From Planctomycetota bacterium (GTDB lineage Bacteria > Planctomycetota > PUPC01 > JABMSA01 > JAUWKK01), in NCBI GenBank assembly GCA_030614245.1, contig JAUWKK010000062.1, forward strand, positions 1-10,677: 10,677 nucleotides of DNA, given 5' to 3'. Positions 1 through 7,384 of the stretch are shown piece after piece (the first letter of the stretch is position 1; the number at the start of each line of letters is the position of its first letter). The notes below the pieces were generated by a model, which was not told the origin of the DNA, searched no databases, and saw only the letters and a program-made list of their open reading frames with translations. Position numbers and translations under genes: made by a program.

Positions 1-1
1 G

Positions 2-3000
2 ACGGCGCCGGATCTGATCGTCCAGGAGCTGGACATCTCGGGCTATCCGCCGCCTGCGAAGCAGGGCGCCCTCATCACTATCAACCAGACGTTCAAGAAC
101 CAGGGGAACGCGAAGTCGCCGGCGTTCTTGTACGCGCACTACCTGTCGAGGAACGAACTGTTCGACAAGGGCGATATCCGATTCACAGAACTGGAGCAGA
201 GCACTGTGCTGAGTCCCGGGCAGACGGTTGCGAGCACCGACAAGCCGTCGCTGCCCGAGGCCGACCCCGGGCGATACTTCGTCCTGTGCTACGCTGACCA
301 TCCCAATGACGTCCAGGAATGGAACGAGAAGAACAACGTGACCGCTACGACGCAGGTGGTCTACTATGATGACATCTACGAGGAGAACGACAAGATTTCC
401 GCCGCCGCGCCCATCAGTTCATCGCCGAGCGGCGAGACGTACAGGAATCTCGTCTGCGTTGACGATGATTTCTACGGCTTCGAGGTCAGCAACTACCAGC
501 ACGTAATCGTGAGCATGCGGCACATCGCGGCAGACGGCAACCTGCAACTGTCCGTCTACGATGGCCGGGACAACGTCGTAGCTGAATCTCACACAGCCGG
601 TGATGTTGAAGAGGTCGATTTCTACGCCGAGAAAGGCGGCACGTATAAGATCCACGTGTTCGGCTTCAAGGGCGCGTTTAACGTCTACGAGATGACCGTG
701 GCCACGAATGACCCGCCCGATCTGGCTATGACCACCAAGACAACCGCCCACTGCGTCCTGCCGGGCGGCTCGATCCTCATCCGAACGTTGACGAGCAATA
801 TCGGCTCGGAAGACGCCGGCGCGTTCCACAACGGCTACTACCTCTCGACCAACCCGACGATAACCACTGGTGACATCTCCCTCGGCACATGGGCCTTGCC
901 GGGCATGGCCGTTGGCGAAGTCCGCGAGAGTCTCGGCAATGTCCCCATCCCCGGCGGCACGACGCCCGGGCTCTACTACGTCGGCGCCTATGCGGACAGC
1001 ATGATGGTGATCTACGAATCGAGCGAGATCAACAACGGCGACGCCTCAGACATCGTGCTGGCCGTAGACGACCAGTACGAGGAGAACGACAGCTCGGCTC
1101 AGGCGGCGCCGCTCGTCGTGCCTCACGGCACGCTCAACGTCGAGCCGCTAGTGATCTGTCACGACGAAGACTGGTTCAGCTTCTCGGCGCTCAGCGGCGA
1201 TGTAATCGCCGTCGCGCTCGACTTCAAACATTCCGCCGAGGGCAACATCGACTTGTACCTGTATGATACCAGTCTGATAGAGATAGCCAGGTCCACAAGC
1301 AACGACGATGACGAAGCCCTCGCGGCGAAGGCATCGGCAGATGGAACGTACTACGTCCGTGTGACGGGCCCCGAACACGTCAAGAACGCCTACTCGATGT
1401 CGATCTCGCGCGAGCGGGCCGACCTGGTGATCGACAGCGTCGCGGCCCCCCGGTGCATCGCAATGGTGGACGAGAAGGTCGAGCTTTCCGCCGACGTCCG
1501 CAACGCCGGAAGCGGCCCAGCCGGCTTCTGCAGCGTCGGGTTCTATCTGTCGGAAAACACCACCGTCGATCCGGCCGGCGACCTGCTGCTCGCCGTCGGC
1601 ACGATCGGCGGCCTCGGCGCCGGTCAGAGCAAGCTCCTGACCGTCACGACCGCCGTGCCCCATCAGGCCGAGAAGGGCATCTATTACGTGGGAGCCGTGG
1701 CCGACGTCAACGACAACGTCTCGGAGATCGACGAGGGCAATAACGACTACTGCCGCACGTCGCCGACCGTCGTCGACGATCAGTTCGAGCACAATGACAC
1801 CTTCAAGCCTGCGGCGATGATCGTCGGCACGTCGACGTCACAGCCTTACGAAGACCTGATCTATTGCGACGAAGACTCGTACAAAGTGCTGCTTCAGAAG
1901 CGCGACCCGCTCGATGTAGTCATGCTGATCGAGACGCCCCTGACAGATCTGGACTTGTTCCTGTACGACCCGGAGATGACGCTGGTCGATAGCGACACCG
2001 GAACCGGGACGACGAAACATGTCTCGCTGCCGTTTGGGGGTGCGCCGGCATCGGGTTTCTATTACATAGCCGTGGAGGCCGCGCCATTGTTCCCGATGGC
2101 GCCGCGTGTTGTGGGCATCTATGATCTCGCCGTTATCGGCCCCGAACCGCCGGCCCTGGCTCTTGAAAACGTGGCCGCGCCGGCATTGTGTCTGGCCGGC
2201 GAAACGATCAGCGTGTCCGATCGCGTCGCAAACATAGGCGACGGCGCTGCACCGCCGTCGATCCTGAAGGTATATCTGTCGACGGACACGAGGATCGATC
2301 CGGGCGGCATCCCGCCGGACGTCGAGATCGGCAGCCGAAGCGTGCCCGCTCTCATCCCCGATGGCGTGTCGGCAGACGCATCTAGTTGCCTGATACCGGC
2401 CGGCACTTCACCGGGCTTCTACTATGTCGGCGCCATTGTCGACCCCGACAACGAGATCCCCGAACTCAGCGAGAAGAACAACCTCAACATCGACACCCTC
2501 AGCCTCGCGGTGGACGATCGTTTCGAAGAGAACGACGACGCGAAGAGCAGTACGCCATTGACGGCGGATTGCGATGGCACTTCGTACAGCGAGCTTGTCT
2601 GCGCCGATGAGGACTGGTACACCATCCAACCGGACGCGCGTTATGCGATCAGCTTCACCATCAAGTTCATCAACAAATACGGCGATCTCGACCTGTTCCT
2701 CTACGACTACAAGCTCAATCTGATCGACTCGTCCGAGACGGAAGATCAGGACAGCGAAGAGGTGACAGCCGAGAACACGGTAGCCCAGCCGTATTACTTC
2801 CTGGTACGGGGTAAGACGGCCAGCGATCGGAACATGTACAGGATGCTCGTGCAGTACTGCCTGCCGGGAGATGCCAGCGGTGATGATTGCGTAAACGTAC
2901 TGGACCTTCTGACCGTCCGAGCGAATCTCGGCAGGGAGGGCAGCAGCATCAACCCACCCGAGGCGGACATCGACGGCGACGAGAAAGTCAACGTGATGGA

Positions 3001-3049
3001 CCTGCTGGCGGTGCGTGCGGCGCTTGGAGCGGGTTCTGGATGCCCGTGA
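2..3049 (+). CDS. Exported multimodular CARDB/PPC protein with C-terminal type I dockerin (5' partial)
   Basis: The frame is open from the window edge, so the true start and any signal peptide lie upstream; 1015 residues are visible. They form four alternating pairs: CARDB-like (APDL, PPDL, RADL and PPAL starts near residues 2, 238, 473 and 716) and PPC-like domains (starts near 123, 356, 592 and 838). Each CARDB ends in a G-x-Y-(Y/F)-V-x-x-x-x-D ... E-x-N-N motif, and each PPC opens with D-D-x-(Y/F)-E-x-N-D and carries a Cys just before a D-(E/D)-D-x-(Y/F) motif. The last 59 residues are a dockerin with two calcium loops (D957 and D989 begin the D-x-(S/D)-x-D-x-x-x-N-x-x-D patterns), each followed by D-L-L-x-V-R. 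CARDB and PPC are beta-sandwich domains of extracellular proteins with adhesion or spacer roles; dockerins bind cohesins. No catalytic domain is visible, so an enzyme could sit in the missing N-terminus. Domain calls are strong; function is unknown. Confidence 0.9.
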   Translation, partial: TAPDLIVQELDISGYPPPAKQGALITINQTFKNQGNAKSPAFLYAHYLSRNELFDKGDIRFTELEQSTVLSPGQTVASTDKPSLPEADPGRYFVLCYADHPNDVQEWNEKNNVTATTQVVYYDDIYEENDKISAAAPISSSPSGETYRNLVCVDDDFYGFEVSNYQHVIVSMRHIAADGNLQLSVYDGRDNVVAESHTAGDVEEVDFYAEKGGTYKIHVFGFKGAFNVYEMTVATNDPPDLAMTTKTTAHCVLPGGSILIRTLTSNIGSEDAGAFHNGYYLSTNPTITTGDISLGTWALPGMAVGEVRESLGNVPIPGGTTPGLYYVGAYADSMMVIYESSEINNGDASDIVLAVDDQYEENDSSAQAAPLVVPHGTLNVEPLVICHDEDWFSFSALSGDVIAVALDFKHSAEGNIDLYLYDTSLIEIARSTSNDDDEALAAKASADGTYYVRVTGPEHVKNAYSMSISRERADLVIDSVAAPRCIAMVDEKVELSADVRNAGSGPAGFCSVGFYLSENTTVDPAGDLLLAVGTIGGLGAGQSKLLTVTTAVPHQAEKGIYYVGAVADVNDNVSEIDEGNNDYCRTSPTVVDDQFEHNDTFKPAAMIVGTSTSQPYEDLIYCDEDSYKVLLQKRDPLDVVMLIETPLTDLDLFLYDPEMTLVDSDTGTGTTKHVSLPFGGAPASGFYYIAVEAAPLFPMAPRVVGIYDLAVIGPEPPALALENVAAPALCLAGETISVSDRVANIGDGAAPPSILKVYLSTDTRIDPGGIPPDVEIGSRSVPALIPDGVSADASSCLIPAGTSPGFYYVGAIVDPDNEIPELSEKNNLNIDTLSLAVDDRFEENDDAKSSTPLTADCDGTSYSELVCADEDWYTIQPDARYAISFTIKFINKYGDLDLFLYDYKLNLIDSSETEDQDSEEVTAENTVAQPYYFLVRGKTASDRNMYRMLVQYCLPGDASGDDCVNVLDLLTVRANLGREGSSINPPEADIDGDEKVNVMDLLAVRAALGAGSGCP
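2870..3046 (+). other. Type I dockerin domain
   Basis: Two F-hand repeats of about 22 residues, each ending in a D-L-L-x-V-R-x-x-L-G helix. Calcium ligand positions 1, 3, 5, 9 and 12 read D, S, D, N, D in the first and D, D, D, N, D in the second, so both loops look competent. The domain ends just before the stop codon, as is usual. In many non-cellulosomal bacteria such dockerins are found without a classical scaffoldin. No cohesin is seen in this window. Confidence 0.88.
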
Positions 3050-3088
3050 TGTCTTTGAAATCGAATAGTCCCTGTAGAGGCGGTTCGC

Positions 3089-3161
3089 CGGGTGCCACGG
3101 TCAACGGTCTTCCGTTGGCCGTGTCTCGTCCACGTTCAAGCTCTGCTTCACGTGTCTACCC
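3089..3161 (+). repeat. Two-hairpin dispersed repeat, copy 1
   Basis: Shares 19 identical bases with copy 2 at its left end (cgggtgccacggtcaacgg, 3089-3107 equals 7385-7403) and 18 at its right end (tgcttcacgtgtctaccc, 3144-3161 equals 7439-7456). Hairpin 1 is 3096-3107 with 3112-3123: 12 pairs including one G-U and a tctt loop. Hairpin 2 spans about 3131-3155: outer cacgt with acgtg and inner aagc with gctt. It lies 39 bases after the dockerin gene stop and could act as a 3' end structure, but no U-tract follows. Confidence 0.8.
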
Positions 3162-3179
3162 GACGCCCCTGCGTGCATT

Positions 3180-3198
3180 GGCAGGCTGAAAGCCTGCC
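3180..3198. repeat. Perfect hairpin ggcaggct-gaa-agcctgcc
   Basis: An 8-bp perfect stem with a 3-base loop, 18 bases beyond repeat copy 1. Its arms resemble the gcctgcc-ttc-ggcaggc hairpin built into copy 2 (7403-7419), so it may belong to the same repeat family. No T-run follows, so a classical intrinsic terminator is not supported. Confidence 0.6.
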
Positions 3199-3422
3199 CC
3201 AGCCTTCGGCGCGGACCGCCCCTGCTGCTACTACGGACAGCCCTGATCCGGCTCGGCGGCGAGCAGGTCTGACACGTTCCAGAGCAGGAACCACGCCGAG
3301 TTTCAGGCTGCGCCCCAGAAAATTTACTTGCACTTGCGCGTCGGCGTGACTACAGTTGTCCGCAAGAGAGCCGGCCAAGTGGTCGGCCACCCGCTGCATG
3401 GGGAGTCTGTTCTGAAGCTCTT

Positions 3423-3428
3423 AGGAGG
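3423..3428 (+). promoter_or_regulatory. Ribosome binding site deciding the GH32 start
   Basis: Perfect AGGAGG. It is only 1 base from the ATG at 3430 but 7 bases from the ATG at 3436, so the latter is the likely start. Confidence 0.8.
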
Positions 3429-3435
3429 TATGGAG

Positions 3436-5142
3436 ATGAAAGATGCATCGCAATTTCACGTATTTATTGTGGCGGTTGTTCTGTTGTCTGGGCTGGGCAG
3501 TCTTATGGTAGCCGAAGCAGGTGAGAATCCCGAGCAGGGCAGACAGCTTGTCCTGGAGAAGAAGTACCTCCTTGTCCCCGTCAAGAACGGCGCCAGGATG
3601 AGACGCGTAGTGCTGCAGATCGACGGCAAGACGGTACGCGAATTCGATGCGGAACTGGCTCTCGAGAAGCCGTCCTTCTGGTGCTTCCTCGACATCACTG
3701 CGTTCAAGGGGAAGACGGGGATACTGACAGTCAAGGGCGCGGGAAAGACCTATACCAGCAAAATGGTCCAGTCTGACGAGATACCCAACTTCGAGCGATG
3801 GTATCCCAACAGAATGTTCCATACGAATGTATTTCTGTACAAAGAGAGACACCGCCAGCAGTTTCACTTCTCCTCGCGCCGGGGCTGGAACAATGACCCC
3901 AACGGCCTGGTCTACTACAAGGGCGAGTATCACCTGTACTACCAGCACAACCCTTACGGCTGGAAGTGGGGCAACATGCACTGGGGCCATGCCGTCAGCA
4001 AAGACCTTGTCCACTGGAAGGAACTGCCGATAGCAATTTATCCGCATCGCTTTGGGGACTGGGTTTTCTCGGGCAGCGCGGCAGTAGATTGGGGCAACAC
4101 AGCCGGCTTCAAGACGGGCGAGAACGACGTGATTGTTGCGGCCTACACGAGCACCGGACGCGGCGAGGCAATCGCCTACAGTAATGATCGCGGACGCACC
4201 TTCACCGAATACAAAGGCAACCCTGTGGTCAGACACAGTGGCCGCGACCCGAAGATCATATGGTATGCCCCAGGGAAGCACTGGGTAATGACCGTCTACG
4301 ATCAGAGGGGCAGATCCCGGGGAATCGCGTTCTACAACTCGCCCGACCTGAAGAAATGGGAGTTCCGCAGCCGTATCGACGGCTACTATGAGTGCCCCGA
4401 GATATTCGAACTCCCCGTCGACGGCGATAAGAAGAACACCCGATGGGTGGTCTACGGTGCCGACGGTCACTACACGATCGGCAAGTTTGACGGCAAGACG
4501 TTTACCAAGGAATCGGGCAAGCATCGTGGGAACTTCGGAAACTGTTTCTACGCGTCTCAGACCTTCAACGACATCCCGCCGGAAGACGGACGGCGCATCC
4601 AGATCGCCTGGGGCCGAATCAATACCCCCGACATGCCATTCAACCAGTGCATGCTGTTCCCCTGCGAACTGACGCTCCACACGACTGACGAGGGTATCCG
4701 AATGTTCGCCAAGCCTGTCAAGGAAATCGAGACCATACACACCAAGAAACACGCTTTGAAGAACAAAACGCTCAAAGAGGGCGAGAACCTGCTATCGGGT
4801 ATCAAGGGCGAACTGTTTGACATCCGTGCAGAGTTCGAGGTGGGCGACGCCAAAGAGTTCGGCTTCATCGTCCGAGGCGATCAGGTCGTATACAACGTCA
4901 AAGAGCAGCAGCTTGCGTGCAGGGGGAACAAAGCACGCCTGAAGCCGGAAAACGGCAAAATCCGAATGCAGATCCTCGTCGACCGCACATCTATCGAGGC
5001 CTTCGGCAACGACGGCAGGGTTTACATCCCAATGGGTGTCATTCATCCGGCGAATAACAAGTCGATTGAGCTCTTCACCCGAGGTGGGAACACGAAGCTC
5101 AACGATCTGGCAGTCTACGAACTGAAGTCGGCGTGGGAATGA
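3436..5142 (+). CDS. Secreted GH32 fructan hydrolase (levanase/inulinase/beta-fructosidase type)
   Basis: 568 residues from the ATG placed 7 bases after AGGAGG. A signal peptide (hydrophobic about residues 9-25, probable cleavage after A-E-A, residue 28) predicts export. Residues about 35-125 form a beta-rich N-terminal region like the DUF4980 domain that precedes GH32 in secreted fructanases. The five-bladed propeller begins with W-N-N-D-P-N-G (nucleophile D154), followed by R-D-P (transition-state stabiliser D271) and E-C-P-E (acid/base E319). The C-terminal beta-sandwich shows V-D-R-T-S-I-E-A-F. All catalytic residues are present, so it should hydrolyse terminal or internal beta-fructosidic bonds in levan, inulin or sucrose; the exact substrate cannot be read from sequence. 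It stands alone: no transporter, fructokinase or regulator is adjacent. It converges on the nitrilase gene with a 28-base gap. It has no dockerin. Confidence 0.93.
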   Translation: MKDASQFHVFIVAVVLLSGLGSLMVAEAGENPEQGRQLVLEKKYLLVPVKNGARMRRVVLQIDGKTVREFDAELALEKPSFWCFLDITAFKGKTGILTVKGAGKTYTSKMVQSDEIPNFERWYPNRMFHTNVFLYKERHRQQFHFSSRRGWNNDPNGLVYYKGEYHLYYQHNPYGWKWGNMHWGHAVSKDLVHWKELPIAIYPHRFGDWVFSGSAAVDWGNTAGFKTGENDVIVAAYTSTGRGEAIAYSNDRGRTFTEYKGNPVVRHSGRDPKIIWYAPGKHWVMTVYDQRGRSRGIAFYNSPDLKKWEFRSRIDGYYECPEIFELPVDGDKKNTRWVVYGADGHYTIGKFDGKTFTKESGKHRGNFGNCFYASQTFNDIPPEDGRRIQIAWGRINTPDMPFNQCMLFPCELTLHTTDEGIRMFAKPVKEIETIHTKKHALKNKTLKEGENLLSGIKGELFDIRAEFEVGDAKEFGFIVRGDQVVYNVKEQQLACRGNKARLKPENGKIRMQILVDRTSIEAFGNDGRVYIPMGVIHPANNKSIELFTRGGNTKLNDLAVYELKSAWE

Positions 5143-5170
5143 TGACTCTGGCGAGGTCGGAACCTGGCTT

Positions 5171-6118
5171 CTATTGTTGTTTGCTGTATGTCCCGCCCAG
5201 CGCGCGCCGCCGGTCGCGGCTGGCCCTGGCGACGTATTCGCGCATCGGCTCAAGGCCGAACTCCTCGATCAGCTCATCGCTCGAGACGCCATCAAGCTGC
5301 GAGCTGAAGAGCAGCAGACATTCATCGCCTATCCACTCGGCGGAGGCGGCCGTGGAGCCGTACTTCTCGTAAAGCGGCTTCAGCCGGTCGACGTTTCCGT
5401 CGTGGTGCAGCAGCCGGCGGTCGAGGTCCAGCGTCGCAGTCACAAGCGGCGCGGCGCCGGCGGCGTTGCACACGTTGCGGGTGACGCTGGCGATCTCGCG
5501 GCCGGCGAGGTCGACGAACGACCCCGCCTGGGAATAGCCCCCGCCCATGTAGAAGCCGAATTCGATGGACCATCTGCCCATCATGCGCACGCCCCGCCAC
5601 ATCGACGACCAGATGACCAGCTCGGCACGGTTCTCGCACAGACCTATGGCGACCTCACGATAGTTCAGGTCGAAGCAGATCGCCAGGCCCACGCGCCCGA
5701 AGTCCGTCTCGAAGACCGGCGTCTCCGTGCCGGGCACGATGCCCATGTCCAGCTCCATGTGTGTGGGGAAGTTCTTGTGGTACACGCCGGCTATCCGCCC
5801 GTCGCGGCCGAGCAGGACCGAACTGTTGTAGCGCACGCCCTCTTCCAGCGTCGGCAGCGGGCATACGACATACATGCCATGCTGCCTGGCCTTGGCGGAC
5901 ATGGCCGCCAGCGTCGGCCCGTCGAGCGGCTCGAACTGCCACTCGTCGGGCAGTCCCAGGCAGTTGCAGATTTCCGGAAAGGCAACAAGCCGGCTATCAA
6001 CCGCCGCCGCCTGATCTACGTGCTCGCCCATTCTATCGAGCGTCTTGTTCAACCGGTCAGGCTCGTAGCCCGGCACCGGCGCGTAGAGCACCAGCGAAAT
6101 CGTTGCGTTTCGGCTCAC
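5171..6118 (-). CDS. Carbon-nitrogen hydrolase (nitrilase superfamily)
   Basis: 315 residues from a GTG start at 6118; GAGGA lies 7 bases upstream, which supports this start. The nitrilase-superfamily triad is visible: E49 in F-P-E-I, K115 in Y-H-K-N-F and C148 in I-C-F-D-L-N-Y-R-E. The family hydrolyses amides, nitriles or N-carbamyl compounds through a cysteine thioester. The context of C148 is more like amidase or N-carbamoylase branches than true nitrilases, but the substrate is unknown. About 55 residues follow the core fold (from near 260) as a charged, partly helical C-terminal extension. No signal peptide is seen, so it should be cytoplasmic. It is the second gene of an operon with the dehydrogenase, 10 bases after its stop, and probably translationally coupled. 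A specific enzyme name is not justified. Confidence 0.9.
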   Translation of the reverse strand: MSRNATISLVLYAPVPGYEPDRLNKTLDRMGEHVDQAAAVDSRLVAFPEICNCLGLPDEWQFEPLDGPTLAAMSAKARQHGMYVVCPLPTLEEGVRYNSSVLLGRDGRIAGVYHKNFPTHMELDMGIVPGTETPVFETDFGRVGLAICFDLNYREVAIGLCENRAELVIWSSMWRGVRMMGRWSIEFGFYMGGGYSQAGSFVDLAGREIASVTRNVCNAAGAAPLVTATLDLDRRLLHHDGNVDRLKPLYEKYGSTAASAEWIGDECLLLFSSQLDGVSSDELIEEFGLEPMREYVARASRDRRRALGGTYSKQQ

Positions 6119-6125
6119 GGGGAAT

Positions 6126-6130
6126 TCCTC
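6126..6130 (-). promoter_or_regulatory. Ribosome binding site of the nitrilase gene inside the upstream stop codon
   Basis: On the minus strand the dehydrogenase ends with TGA (6131-6129), and the GAGGA formed by its last two bases and the next three lies 7 bases before the GTG start. Ribosomes terminating on the first gene would sit directly on this site, which fits translational coupling. Confidence 0.7.
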
Positions 6131-7190
6131 ACATTTCCAGGACGACGCCGAGTATCTCGTCGGGGGTGTCGATGATCGCCGCGATGCCGCTTTCCACGTC
6201 GGCCAGCGGGATGGTGTGGGTGGTCAGCGCGTCGACTTCCACCTTGCCCTCGGCGATAAGGCGCATGCACAGTTCGAGGTTGGTGCGGGTCGTCCATCGC
6301 ATGAAGACCGGCGGATACGCGGGCCCGTACTCCCAGGCCTCGTCGTGGTAGCCCGGGCCCGTGCGCGAGGCGCGGCGGATGTCGATATTGGTCATGCCGC
6401 GCGGCTCGTGGCTTCGGTAATCGAAGCTCGGATTGCCCACTACGATGATCCGGCCCATGCAGTGGCCGTCGGGCGATATCTTCATGCACTGCCCGAGGCT
6501 TCGGATGGCCGCGTTGCCGTCTCCGCCGAAGGCCAGGACGCCGCCGTCCAGCCCCCGGCCGCCGGTGAACTGATTCGTCGCCTCCACTTCGTCTTCCTCA
6601 CCGACGGTGGCCGTCGCATCAATGCCCCAGCGCTTCGCCAGCTCGGTGCGGAAGCGTATCGTGTCCCAGCCGATCACGTACTGGCCGTCGAGCTGGTGCA
6701 GCCGTGCGCAAAGCCGGCCTAATATCCCGAGGCCCACTACGGCGACGAACTCACCGAGGGCAAGCTCCGCCCGCCGGACCGCGTGCATCGCCGTGGCGGC
6801 CAGCATAGCGTAGGCCCCCTGGGCGAACGTTACCGCGTCCGGCAGCGCCACGCAGAGGTGGTGCGGCACGACTGCGTAGTTCGTGTGCTGTGCGCAGCCG
6901 GCGCCGATGCAGGCGACTCGGTCACCGGGCTTGAATTTTTCCGCTCCCTCGCCTGTCTCGATGACTATTCCTGAGTTAGAATATCCGAACGGCTTCGGCT
7001 CGGCCGTGGGGCTGGGGTTTTCTTTTTGTGCGGCGAGGGCGCGCCACCCGCCGAGTTCGGTTCCGGGGCTCACCAGCGAAGCATGGACTTCGACCAGCAC
7101 CGCGCCGGGCCGGAGCGGCGGAATCTCCTGTTGGATCGTCGTAATCCGACCGTCACCAGTCAGTGCGGCAATCATCCTCTCGCGTTTCAT
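6129..7190 (-). CDS. MDR-family dehydrogenase lacking zinc ligands (BchC-like / bi-domain oxidoreductase ADH half)
   Basis: 353 residues; the ATG at 7190 follows AAAGGA with 7 bases between. The N-terminal GroES-like part has S-P-G-T-E (41-45) where zinc alcohol dehydrogenases have a G-x-C-G-T-D type motif, and there is no four-cysteine structural zinc lobe, so this is probably a zinc-free MDR enzyme. The Rossmann fold has G-L-G-I-L-G (153-158), and D176 after the second strand suggests NAD(H) rather than NADP(H). The C-terminal part (G-P-G-Y near 278, then Y-P-P-V-F-M-R-W-T) resembles the ADH half of bi-domain oxidoreductases that carry a second Gfo/Idh/MocA domain, absent here. Likely a cytoplasmic NAD-dependent oxidoreductase of a polyol, sugar or similar alcohol; the substrate is unknown. 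It is the first gene of an operon with the nitrilase-like hydrolase, driven by a promoter at 7327-7354. Confidence 0.88.
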   Translation of the reverse strand: MKRERMIAALTGDGRITTIQQEIPPLRPGAVLVEVHASLVSPGTELGGWRALAAQKENPSPTAEPKPFGYSNSGIVIETGEGAEKFKPGDRVACIGAGCAQHTNYAVVPHHLCVALPDAVTFAQGAYAMLAATAMHAVRRAELALGEFVAVVGLGILGRLCARLHQLDGQYVIGWDTIRFRTELAKRWGIDATATVGEEDEVEATNQFTGGRGLDGGVLAFGGDGNAAIRSLGQCMKISPDGHCMGRIIVVGNPSFDYRSHEPRGMTNIDIRRASRTGPGYHDEAWEYGPAYPPVFMRWTTRTNLELCMRLIAEGKVEVDALTTHTIPLADVESGIAAIIDTPDEILGVVLEM

Positions 7191-7221
7191 TTTCCCGTCC
7201 TTTCTTCGAGCCGGCGGGCAA

Positions 7222-7298
7222 GGGTGGCACGTTCAAGCAGAGCTTGGACGTAAAGCATGCACGGCCAACCTGAGATGGTTGACCATGGCGTCCGCCGG
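7222..7298 (-). repeat. Two-hairpin dispersed repeat, copy 3 (inverted, diverged)
   Basis: Read on the minus strand it aligns with copy 1 along its length, sharing the gttggccgtg arm and the caagctctgctt core. Hairpin 1 is 7277-7287 with 7260-7270: 11 pairs with two G-U and a 6-base loop. Hairpin 2 has caagc-tct-gcttg flanked by acgt and acgt. Relative to copy 1, the stem end changed from caacgg/ccgttg to caacc/ggttg and still pairs. It lies in the predicted 5' leader of the dehydrogenase operon in transcript-sense orientation. Confidence 0.7.
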
Positions 7299-7326
7299 GC
7301 GCCCTCGCCCGCCGGCAGTGCCGGCA

Positions 7327-7354
7327 ATGATACACGATAGGCGTTCCCTTTCAA
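7327..7354 (-). promoter_or_regulatory. Sigma-70-type promoter of the dehydrogenase-nitrilase operon
   Basis: On the minus strand: TTGAAA (7354-7349), 16 bases, TATCAT (7332-7327). Transcription would begin near 7320, on a small gccggc-agt-gccggc palindrome (7311-7325), and give a leader of about 130 bases containing repeat copy 3. Confidence 0.5.
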
Positions 7355-7384
7355 TCACCATTTGTCATCAAATCTTATTAGCGG

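Larger units (their letters stand above)
3050..3435. other. Intergenic region between the dockerin gene and the GH32 gene
   Basis: No credible gene. From left to right it holds repeat copy 1 (3089-3161), a GC-rich hairpin (3180-3198), a small palindrome gctcg-gcgg-cgagc (3251-3264), an imperfect operator-like gttcc-N6-ggaac (3276-3291), and the GH32 ribosome binding site. A weak promoter candidate is TTGCAC (3328-3333), 17 bases, then TACAGT (3351-3356); the match to sigma-70 consensus is poor. No U-tract terminator follows the dockerin gene. Confidence 0.6.

Noticed and set aside
3276..3291. gttcc-N6-ggaac as an operator for the GH32 gene
   Set aside because: Only 5-bp arms, a single copy and no regulator gene nearby; such short palindromes are expected by chance.
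3328..3435. Upstream TTG start for the GH32 gene
   Set aside because: It would place about 36 extra residues before an excellent signal peptide and lacks a ribosome binding site; the ATG at 3436 has AGGAGG at the right distance.
3421..4752. Long open frame (about 440 codons) on the minus strand opposite the GH32 gene
   Set aside because: It is a shadow of the GC-rich codon pattern of a clearly recognised gene; its translation has no recognisable domain or separate start signals.
5174..6175. Open frame of about 330 codons on the plus strand opposite the nitrilase gene
   Set aside because: The nitrilase triad and ribosome binding site are on the minus strand; the plus-strand product is arginine- and alanine-rich without domain features.
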